NCBI GenBank assembly: GCA_903894655.1
Contig: CAITQY010000197.1
Span: forward strand, 1-8,916
Direction: 5' to 3'
DNA length: 8,916 nucleotides
Source of the DNA: an uncultured Gemmatimonadota bacterium
GTDB taxonomy: Bacteria; Gemmatimonadota; Gemmatimonadetes; Gemmatimonadales; Gemmatimonadaceae
Shown here piece after piece: positions 1 to 5,997 of the stretch. The notes under the pieces are model-generated. The model saw only the letters and a program-made list of their open reading frames with translations. It had not been told where the DNA came from and did no database searches. The position numbers and the translations under genes were made by a program. Each line of letters starts with the position of its first letter. Positions within the stretch are counted from its first letter, which is position 1.

Positions 1-87
1 GCTGAAGATCGCCGAGATGAGCATCAACGGGAACTTGATGATCGGCAGGAGCCAATCGGCGGGAGCGGGATATGAGAAAAACGGCAT
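1..87 (-). CDS. N-terminal fragment of an unknown, probably membrane-associated protein
   Basis: Only the first 29 codons are inside the window; the gene continues past the left edge. The start is the ATG at 87, chosen because a TGA lies in frame just upstream (106-108) and a GCGAGG Shine-Dalgarno-like stretch sits 6 bases before it. The peptide begins MPFFSYPAPADWLLP and then has a hydrophobic run (about residues 12-29, WLLPIIKFPLMLISAIFS) that could be a membrane segment or signal anchor. It lies 54 bases downstream of the propeller gene on the same strand and may be cotranscribed with it. I do not recognise the family from this fragment, so no function is proposed. The reading frame is likely real because start, RBS and hydrophobic N-terminus agree. 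Confidence 0.55.
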   Translation of the reverse strand, partial: MPFFSYPAPADWLLPIIKFPLMLISAIFS

Positions 88-93
88 GGATGG

Positions 94-99
94 CCTCGC
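94..99 (-). promoter_or_regulatory. Ribosome binding site of the left-edge gene
   Basis: On the minus strand the sequence reads GCGAGG, then 6 bases, then ATG. The GAGG core can also pair with CCTC at 101-104 (minus strand), giving a 4-bp stem with a TGC loop. That is too weak to call a regulatory hairpin. The site supports the start chosen at 87. Confidence 0.4.
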
Positions 100-141
100 A
101 GAGGTTCAGAACGACGACAGGTAAACGTTAGCGGGTCGTGA

Positions 142-1371
142 TCAGCCCCGGAAGCGCTGGAGATACTGCAGGTCGTCCTCATCCACCCGGATGGTATAGA
201 CCGTACCGCCAGCACCGAACCCGATCACGCGGGTCTGCTTGGGCAACACGACCTTGCCGGTGAGCTTACCCGCCGCCGAGAAGACGTCGTACGTGGGAAT
301 AGGATCGGCGGCCGATCGATTGCGCGCGATCCAGATCTCGCCGGCTGGTGTCGCGAAGATCCCGTTCGAGTTGAAGGGCGGCTTGGTGGCGGGCCACTCG
401 GCAGGCTCCTCGAACGGCGGTGGCGCCGTGCTGGCGCGGTTCTGCGACCCGCCGGGGCCGCCTTCCGAGCGCATGATCATGATGCCGCCCGCGTTCTTCG
501 ACTGATCGCGGTACTCCTGCTTCTCGGCGTTGCCGACCTTGACCGGTGTAACCGCGACCGCGGCGCCACGGGTGACGACGCGGGTGGGCGACACGAGATC
601 GAGGTGATAGTCGCCGATCCGGGCAATGACCACCGTGCCGTTGGGGAGCACCGTCCAGGCGTCACGCGAGGGGTATGGGGTCCGTCCACCGATCCGCACT
701 TCCATGCGCTGGTTGCCGCCGCTGCCGCTGGCCTTCACCGAGGCGTTGTTCTTGGGGAGCTGCACCCAGGCCAGCGTATCCACCGCCTTCGTGGCGCGAT
801 CATAGCGCACGATCGGGGCCGTGTCGGCCGTGACAGGACCGTTCGGGCCCATCGAGAGACCGCCCCCTTCGAAATAGAGGCGTCCGCGAGCATCGGAGGC
901 ACGCGGCATGCCGAATCCGAGTCCACCGATCATCATGACCTGCCCGCCACCTGCGGGGCGCTGGCCTTGTGGCGGGCGCGGCGGCGCCGACGGCTCGTCG
1001 CCCACTCGGAACGACGCCCCTGGCTTCCCGTCGGGGTGCACCATCAGGTAGCGCTGGTTCAGGGGGTCGAAGATCACGCTGCTGTCGCCGGGCAGCGCGA
1101 ACAGCTGGGTGGGCAGGCCGTACTCGCCGGGGCCCGAGCCCTCACGACCAACCTTGGTGGCGCTGTTGGCCGTGAGATTGACTAGCTGTACGAGCTTGTC
1201 GCGGCTGTCCACGACGAGCAGCCGGCCGTCCTTCAGTTCACGGATCGCGGCGATCTGTGAGAACGGTTCGCCGTACTCGGCGAGCGGTTTGGCCAGCGTA
1301 CGGGTGGGCTGCTGCGCGGAGACGGGGAGGGCGACCGCAGCCAGCAACGCGAGAGCGTAGGGAGTGCGCAT
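142..1371 (-). CDS. Secreted 6-bladed beta-propeller protein
   Basis: 409 residues. A Sec signal peptide is visible: MRTPYALALLAAVALPVSA, with a V-S-A cleavage site after residue 19, so the mature protein should begin QQPTR and act in the periplasm or outside the cell. Propeller-blade repeats follow. One blade is at about 38-66 (IAAIRELKDGRLLVVDSRDK), and a G-x-G-S-G-P-G-E-Y turn at 76-84 is typical of the bacterial 6-bladed propeller/NHL-like group. Further blades are at about 157-205, 236-262, 335-370 and 381-408. Two low-complexity Gly/Pro/Met-rich insertions (about 126-155 and 294-328) interrupt the propeller, probably as loops. No catalytic motif is seen; such proteins usually bind ligands or partners. 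No Shine-Dalgarno is apparent before the ATG. The gene is 76 bases downstream of the dehydrogenase gene and 54 bases upstream of the left-edge gene, all on one strand. Fold confident, role unknown. Confidence 0.85.
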   Translation of the reverse strand: MRTPYALALLAAVALPVSAQQPTRTLAKPLAEYGEPFSQIAAIRELKDGRLLVVDSRDKLVQLVNLTANSATKVGREGSGPGEYGLPTQLFALPGDSSVIFDPLNQRYLMVHPDGKPGASFRVGDEPSAPPRPPQGQRPAGGGQVMMIGGLGFGMPRASDARGRLYFEGGGLSMGPNGPVTADTAPIVRYDRATKAVDTLAWVQLPKNNASVKASGSGGNQRMEVRIGGRTPYPSRDAWTVLPNGTVVIARIGDYHLDLVSPTRVVTRGAAVAVTPVKVGNAEKQEYRDQSKNAGGIMIMRSEGGPGGSQNRASTAPPPFEEPAEWPATKPPFNSNGIFATPAGEIWIARNRSAADPIPTYDVFSAAGKLTGKVVLPKQTRVIGFGAGGTVYTIRVDEDDLQYLQRFRG

Positions 1372-1447
1372 AATCGGAAGGGGGTGGAGGTCACGAACAA
1401 TACATCGTCACCACACACCCCGCCCGCGGTTGCCTTGGCCGGTCGGA
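1372..1447 (-). other. Intergenic gap between dehydrogenase and propeller genes
   Basis: 76 bases without a convincing terminator or strong promoter. On the minus strand a TATTGT hexamer (TANNNT pattern) lies 25 bases before the propeller ATG and could be a -10 element, but no good -35 sits upstream of it. The region just before the ATG is pyrimidine-rich (ACCTCCACCCCCTTCCGATT) and offers no Shine-Dalgarno, so initiation of the propeller gene is probably SD-independent. Whether the two genes share a transcript cannot be decided from the sequence. Confidence 0.3.
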
Positions 1448-2308
1448 CTAGGCGCGCGTGCCGGCGATCGCGTCCTTGGCGATCACGGCGAAGTCGCTCG
1501 CGCCGAACCCTTCGGCGATCACGGCATCCATGCGCGCCGCGAGCGACGGGAGCACGGCGAGCGGTAGGTCGCCGACGGTTTCTATCATCAGGCGGATATC
1601 CTTGCGCGCCATCGTGAGCTCGAAGCTCGCGTCGAATTTCCCGGCGGCGATGGTACGTCCGCGCCCCTGCAGGATGTTGCCCGGGTTGAAGAACTCAAGG
1701 AGCTTGAGCGCGTCGGTGGGCGTGACATCGCAGCCTTTTGCGATGCTGTACACGTCACTGAGCAGTGCACCCATGCCGATGATGAACGCGTTGCCCATCA
1801 ACTTGTACGCTGCCGCCAGATCGGGGCGCTCGCCGAAGTACTCCACGCGGACGGCCATGGCGGCGAGCGCGTCTTTCACCGATTCGTAGAGTGCGGTGGG
1901 GCCTGAGGCAATGATGATGCCTTGGCTCTGTCGCGCGGCGGCCGGTCCGATGAACACGGGGCAGTGCACGTAGTGCACCCCTTCGGCCTGTAGGCGCGTG
2001 GCGCGTTCGGCGGTGAGGGCCGGCTGCGTGGTCGTGTGGTCCACGATGATCGCGTCGGGCGAGAGTCCGGGGCGCAACTGCGCGATGATATCTTCCACCA
2101 CCGCGTCATCCTTGAGCACCAGATGTACGCGGATGGCTCCACGCACCGCCTCGGCGGGTGTGTCGGCGACGATGGCGCCGAAGGACTGGAGCGCACGGGC
2201 CTTTTCGATGGTGCGGTTCCACACCGTTACGGTGTCGCCGCGCTGACAGGCGGCTTCCACGAAGCCGCTACCGAGCAGCCCCGTGCCGAGAAACGCGATA
2301 GTCGTCAT
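1448..2308 (-). CDS. NADP-type beta-hydroxyacid dehydrogenase family oxidoreductase (3-hydroxyisobutyrate dehydrogenase / 6PGDH-like)
   Basis: 286 residues, normal for the family, cytoplasmic. An N-terminal Rossmann domain has the dinucleotide motif G8-T-G10-L-L-G13. N31-R32-T33 at the end of the second strand, instead of an acidic residue, points to NADP(H). H91-T-T-T-Q95-P follows the family's loop. The C-terminal helical domain keeps the catalytic lysine motif Y168-K169-L-M-G-N173 and the K236-D237 segment. The family oxidises or reduces short beta-hydroxyacids or related aldehydes and acids; some members are imine reductases. The usual substrate-loop motif DAPVSGG is replaced by HCPVFIGP (115-122), so the substrate is probably not 3-hydroxyisobutyrate. 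The ATG at 2308 places the Rossmann strand right at the N-terminus. It has no Shine-Dalgarno but has a TATCTT box 6 bases upstream. It is divergent from the cytochrome gene. Family is sure; substrate is unknown. Confidence 0.9.
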   Translation of the reverse strand: MTTIAFLGTGLLGSGFVEAACQRGDTVTVWNRTIEKARALQSFGAIVADTPAEAVRGAIRVHLVLKDDAVVEDIIAQLRPGLSPDAIIVDHTTTQPALTAERATRLQAEGVHYVHCPVFIGPAAARQSQGIIIASGPTALYESVKDALAAMAVRVEYFGERPDLAAAYKLMGNAFIIGMGALLSDVYSIAKGCDVTPTDALKLLEFFNPGNILQGRGRTIAAGKFDASFELTMARKDIRLMIETVGDLPLAVLPSLAARMDAVIAEGFGASDFAVIAKDAIAGTRA

Positions 2309-2320
2309 TGGTGAAAGATA
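2309..2320 (-). promoter_or_regulatory. Possible leaderless promoter (-10 box) of the dehydrogenase gene
   Basis: On the minus strand the bases before the start codon read TATCTT, then TCACCA, then ATG. TATCTT fits the TANNNT -10 pattern. Its 6-base distance to the ATG would put the transcription start at or next to the A of the start codon, the layout of leaderless messages. No Shine-Dalgarno is present, which agrees with this. No good -35 hexamer is visible 16-18 bases further upstream, so the call is weak. Confidence 0.25.
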
Positions 2321-2387
2321 GCCGATTGGGCCGGTGGGCTGCAGTTTAGCGATTCACTTCCGCCCTCCACTTCAGCCCGTGCCGCTC

Positions 2388-2810
2388 ATGCGTCGTTTTG
2401 TTGCGCTCACTCTGCTGTCCACGCTCGCGGTCGCCTGCAAATCATCGGGCGGCGGTAACGCCAACCTCAGCCCGAAGGCCGATGCCAAGGTGGCGAAGCC
2501 GGCCGCTGTCACCGCGGCGGCGGTTGCCATGGGTGACTCGATCTTCAACAACGGCTCCTGCGCCCGCTGCCACGGCAAGGGCGGCGTGGGCGCCACGAAT
2601 GCGCCGTCGCTGGCCGGCCCGAAGTTCCTGCAGATGACGACGGGCAGCTTCGAGGAGATCGTTGCCACCATCGTGAGTGGTGTACCGAAGGAGAAGATCA
2701 AGGACCCGACGCACCCGAACGCGATGGGCGCGCGCGGCGGCCGCATGGCGCTCACGGACCCGCAGATCCAGTCGGTGGCGGCGTACGTGTGGACGTTGTC
2801 GCACAAGTAG
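2388..2810 (+). CDS. Lipoprotein c-type cytochrome (single heme)
   Basis: 140 residues from the ATG at 2388. This start was preferred over an in-frame ATG at 2334 because it gives a clean lipoprotein signal, MRRFVALTLLSTLAVAC, with lipobox LAVA-C17; the upstream 18 codons would spoil it. After Cys17 comes a Gly/Asn/Ser then Ala/Lys/Pro-rich linker (about 18-45). A class I cytochrome c domain follows: heme-attachment motif C58-A-R-C61-H62 and probable axial methionine M113. M113 lies 9 residues before L122 of the L-T-D-P-Q-I helix start, as in the usual M-P-P...L-T-D-E-Q pattern. The C-terminal helix is about 124-138. The protein should be lipid-anchored on the periplasmic side and carry single electrons; its partner is not shown by the neighbours. 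It stands alone: divergent from the dehydrogenase and convergent with the RND genes. No Shine-Dalgarno is visible. Confidence 0.9.
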   Translation: MRRFVALTLLSTLAVACKSSGGGNANLSPKADAKVAKPAAVTAAAVAMGDSIFNNGSCARCHGKGGVGATNAPSLAGPKFLQMTTGSFEEIVATIVSGVPKEKIKDPTHPNAMGARGGRMALTDPQIQSVAAYVWTLSHK

Positions 2811-2831
2811 GTCGCGCGTTCACGGTGAACG

Positions 2832-2930
2832 GAACCGATCACGCAGAGGCGCAGAGCACGCAAAGGGCGCGGAGGTCCGATGCTTTCCTCTGCGTTCCCT
2901 GCGCCTCTGCGATCTCTGCGTGATCGTTTC
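2832..2930. repeat. Long imperfect palindrome built of GCAGAG-like units
   Basis: The outer arms 2832-2848 and 2914-2930 are inverted repeats matching at 16 of 17 positions, with 13 consecutive matches (CGATCACGCAGAG at 2836-2848 against CTCTGCGTGATCG at 2914-2926). Each arm carries four related hexamers. Left: GCAGAG 2843, GCAGAG 2851, GCAAAG 2860, GCGGAG 2869. Right, read on the minus strand: GCAGAG at 2914-2919 and 2905-2910, GCAGGG at 2897-2902, GCAGAG at 2888-2893. Steps are 8-9 bases, and two single-base offsets on opposite arms cancel. The central loop is 13 bases (2875-2887). It fills nearly all of the gap between the convergent cytochrome and RND genes, starts 21 bases after the cytochrome stop and enters the RND stop codon. 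A large transcript hairpin is expected from either strand, but no T-tract follows on either side, so it is not a canonical intrinsic terminator. It resembles dispersed ACGCAGAG-type intergenic palindromes I recall from several bacterial phyla. Confidence 0.8.
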
Positions 2931-5900
2931 AGCGAATGATCGGTGCTATGAGTGCCTGCCGCACGCGCCGCCCCACCAGCAACGCCGGCATCACGAACAT
3001 CACGCCGAGTGTGCCGGCGACGGTGCCACCGGCGGTGGCCAGCGCGATGGCGCCAAACAGGCGGGTGGCATCGGTGCCTACGGAGAGCGGAACGAGCGAC
3101 GCCATCGCGGCGAGCGTGACAATGAGAATCATGCCGGCCCGGTCGAGGGCGGCGTGCAGTACCTGCCCTGCGTGCAGACGGGCATCGAGGCCCGCCTCGC
3201 GCAGCGCGCGACGTTTCTCGAGCGCGGCGTCGGCCAGCAGGATGGCCTGATTCACCGCCAGGCCGATCACGAGAATGACCCCCACGGCGGCCTCGCGCGT
3301 GAACGCGGTTTTGAGTAACCAGAACGCCGCCACCACGCCGCCGATGGCGAGGGGTAGCGACAGGAACACCTGCGCCGCGCCCCACATCGAGTCGAACACC
3401 AACGCCACTGCCAGCACCACCAACACCACGCCGATGGCGAACACGAGATACAGCCCCTTCTCGCTTTCATCGCGCTCGAACGGCGACCCTTCGGTGAGAT
3501 CGATGATGCTGTAGCCGGCGGGAGCCGCCAGTGATTTCATGAAGGCGGTGTGCGTGCGGCGCGCCAGCTTGGACGGTCCGCGGAAATCGTACGACAGCTG
3601 ACGGATGTACTGCTGGTCTTCGCGCACGATGGTGCTGAGGGCTTCGCGCGCGTCGACGATTGCCACGTCGCCGATGCGCACGGGGGCACCGGTGAGGGTG
3701 GGCACGATGGCCTCCTGCAGCTCTTCGAGACTGCGGTCGCGCGCGCCGGCGGCTTTCACCGTGACCGGCAATTCGTCGCCGCCGATTTCCAGCAGCTGTC
3801 GCCCTACCGGCCCGCGCACTTCGCGGGCAATGGCACCCGCCAAGAGCGAGGCGTTCAGTCCGTAGCGCGCCAGCGCCGCGCGATCGGGGTCGAGCGTGAC
3901 CTGATAGCCGCGCTCTCCGCCGAAGTAGCCGCCGCTGCTAATACGCACCTCGCGCACGCGCGTGATGCGCTCGAGGCGCGATTTGAGATCGTCGGCCACG
4001 CGCCCCACGCCGTCGTACGAATAGCCGCGCACCTGAAGGCGGAACGTGGCGAAGCTCGAGCCGCCGCCACCGCTCGAGAAACCGGGGCCATCGCCCACCA
4101 CGCTCACACTGGCGCCACCGATCAATACGGCGCGCTGGGTAAGCAACTCCTGCAGCTCGAGTGGTACGGCGGTGAGGCCGCCGGCGCGCGTGAACAGCAC
4201 CGACATCTGCGCCGACGTTCCGCTGCGTGCCGCCGCCCGCACCTGTTCGATCTCAGGGCGCCCCACCACCAGCCGCTCGAATTCCGCCATGCCGCGATCG
4301 AGCGTGCCGGGATCGGAGCCGCGCGGGAACGACAAGCCAACACTGAGCGACGTACGGCGTTCGCCGAAGCCACCGAACGACGAGCGGGGTACCTTTGCAA
4401 TGAAACCCCACGTGAGCACCGCCAGCACGGCCACCGCCGCGATCAGCGTGGCGGCGCGCCAACGAAGCAGTCGCATGAGCACGCGCGCGTAGACCCGTCG
4501 CAATCGGGGCCACGCCGCGTTCTGTGCCGCGACGCCTTTCCCCAGCGCCGGCACCACCAGCAGGGCCGTGAACACACTCCACCCCAACGCGAACACGAAC
4601 GCCGCCGCGAAAGGCACGAACGCCGCCCTGGTGTCGCCTTGCAAATACAAGAAGGGAAAGAGCACCACCGCCGTCGTGAGCGTGCTGCCGATAATCGCCG
4701 GCATGATGCGCTGCGTGGCACGCGCGCGGCCGTCGGGCGTATCGGGCTCGGTGCCGAGCCGCTCGACCACCACGAGTCCGTTCTGCACGAGAATGCCGAC
4801 GCCCATGCCGAGTCCGGCCAGCGTGAGCAGATTCGCGGGAATATTGAACAGGTAGAGCGACAGCGCGGTGGCGGCGATGGCCACGGCCGTGGTGCCCATC
4901 ACCACCGCCACCGCACGCCAGCGGCGCAAGGTGAAGGCGAGCACCAGCAGCACACATCCGAAGGCGATCGTGCTGCGACGGGCGAGATCGTCGAGCTCCT
5001 CTTTTAGGTCTTCACTTTCGTCGTTGTTGACGCGCAGCCGGACCGCCGGCGGCATGTTGGGCTCGAGCTCTTTGATCGCGGCACGCAACGCGGCTGCCGT
5101 TTTGATGGCGTCGGCGCCAGGATGTCGAGAGATCTCGACGGCGACCGCCGGCGCCCCATCAATGCGGAAGAAGCGGCCGCGGGCATCTTCTTCGGCGCGT
5201 ACCGTGGCCAGTTCGCCCAAGCGAAACACGCGGGTACCGGGGCCACGCACCGGCAACGCCTGTAAGTCTTCGAGTGCCTCGGGTTGGTCACGCAGCACCA
5301 CGTTCTGGGTCGTGGCATGCGCCGGATCGCTGCCGCGATCGAGTGCGCCGAGCGCCTGCACCATCCGCGCGCCGGCGATTGCTTCCGACAGGCGCTGCGG
5401 TGAGATGCCGATGCGTCGCAGCTGCACCGGATCGTACGACACCGACACCCCCATGTCGGTGCCGCCGCGCACCTGCACACCAGCCACCCCGGGAATACTG
5501 CCCAAACGCGGACTCACCCGTTCTTCGAGCAGCTTCTGCAACGTACCCGACGTGTACGGCCCGAACACCGACAGCGACATCAGCGGCGCTTCTTCGAGTC
5601 CTTCCGGCACGTAGTTGGCCACGGTGGGCGCGCTCGCCCCCGGCGGCAAGTCGGCACGCAGCAGTTCGAGTCGCTCGAGAATGGCGAGGCGCGCCATCTG
5701 CACATCGGCGCGCTCCTCGAGCTCCACCGTGAGCATGGCGTAGTCGTCGTTCGAATTGCTGGACACTCGCCGCACGCCGCGCACCCCTTGAATGGCGGCT
5801 TCGACGGGGCTCGTGAGATACGTTTCGATCACTTCCGGCGACGCGCCCGGCCAGCTGGCAAACACGGAGAGCCGAGGGAGCTCCACGGTGGTGCGCGTGG

Positions 5901-5997
5901 CCAGCGGCAGTCGCGTGAAGGAGATAGCGCCGGCCAACAGCAACGCCACGCACATCGCCCACACCACCGCCGGGCGGTGCGTCGCGAAGCGAATCAC
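2929..5997 (-). CDS. RND efflux transporter permease subunit lacking the canonical proton-relay residues
   Basis: 1022 residues, full length for an RND (AcrB-like) inner-membrane pump subunit. Layout: TM1 about 10-30; porter domain to about 335; TM2-TM6 about 342-486; TM7 about 513-534; second porter domain to about 845; TM8-TM12 about 849-1006. The TM4 signature G-x3-D-D-x5-E, with the two aspartates that carry protons in AcrB (D407, D408), reads here G401-I-L-V-Q405-N406-G-L-V-V-V-E412. In TM10, where AcrB has Lys940, this protein has N916. R953 appears to match AcrB Arg971. The codons are CAG, AAC and AAT. The start is GTG at 5997, overlapping the stop of the upstream RND gene (GTGA), with GGAG 8 bases before it. 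Family and topology are certain. I infer a partner protomer in a heteromeric pump that does not itself translocate protons. Substrate unknown; no CusA-type methionine set was noticed. Confidence 0.92.
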   Translation of the reverse strand: MIRFATHRPAVVWAMCVALLLAGAISFTRLPLATRTTVELPRLSVFASWPGASPEVIETYLTSPVEAAIQGVRGVRRVSSNSNDDYAMLTVELEERADVQMARLAILERLELLRADLPPGASAPTVANYVPEGLEEAPLMSLSVFGPYTSGTLQKLLEERVSPRLGSIPGVAGVQVRGGTDMGVSVSYDPVQLRRIGISPQRLSEAIAGARMVQALGALDRGSDPAHATTQNVVLRDQPEALEDLQALPVRGPGTRVFRLGELATVRAEEDARGRFFRIDGAPAVAVEISRHPGADAIKTAAALRAAIKELEPNMPPAVRLRVNNDESEDLKEELDDLARRSTIAFGCVLLVLAFTLRRWRAVAVVMGTTAVAIAATALSLYLFNIPANLLTLAGLGMGVGILVQNGLVVVERLGTEPDTPDGRARATQRIMPAIIGSTLTTAVVLFPFLYLQGDTRAAFVPFAAAFVFALGWSVFTALLVVPALGKGVAAQNAAWPRLRRVYARVLMRLLRWRAATLIAAVAVLAVLTWGFIAKVPRSSFGGFGERRTSLSVGLSFPRGSDPGTLDRGMAEFERLVVGRPEIEQVRAAARSGTSAQMSVLFTRAGGLTAVPLELQELLTQRAVLIGGASVSVVGDGPGFSSGGGGSSFATFRLQVRGYSYDGVGRVADDLKSRLERITRVREVRISSGGYFGGERGYQVTLDPDRAALARYGLNASLLAGAIAREVRGPVGRQLLEIGGDELPVTVKAAGARDRSLEELQEAIVPTLTGAPVRIGDVAIVDAREALSTIVREDQQYIRQLSYDFRGPSKLARRTHTAFMKSLAAPAGYSIIDLTEGSPFERDESEKGLYLVFAIGVVLVVLAVALVFDSMWGAAQVFLSLPLAIGGVVAAFWLLKTAFTREAAVGVILVIGLAVNQAILLADAALEKRRALREAGLDARLHAGQVLHAALDRAGMILIVTLAAMASLVPLSVGTDATRLFGAIALATAGGTVAGTLGVMFVMPALLVGRRVRQALIAPIIR

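Noticed and set aside
97..104. CGCAGAGG near the left-edge gene as a second copy of the palindrome unit
   Set aside because: A single 6-8 base match with no neighbouring units or arms; expected by chance in GC-rich sequence.
2334..2387. Upstream in-frame ATG as start of the cytochrome gene
   Set aside because: It would add 18 residues ahead of a clear lipoprotein signal (MRRFVALTLLSTLAVAC) and so spoil it; no RBS supports it.
2818..2830. GTTCAC-G-GTGAAC hairpin after the cytochrome gene as a terminator
   Set aside because: Only about 5 bp of stem with a 3-base loop and no T-tract after it.
2372..3385. 337-codon minus-strand open frame spanning the repeat and the cytochrome gene
   Set aside because: Arg/His-rich shadow of the RND gene joined through the palindrome to the antisense of the cytochrome gene; the repeat merely lacks stops in this frame.
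3550..5007. 485-codon plus-strand open frame antisense to the second RND gene
   Set aside because: His/Arg/Glu-rich with no domain, entirely inside the RND gene; it is what an opposite-strand frame of GC-rich coding DNA produces.
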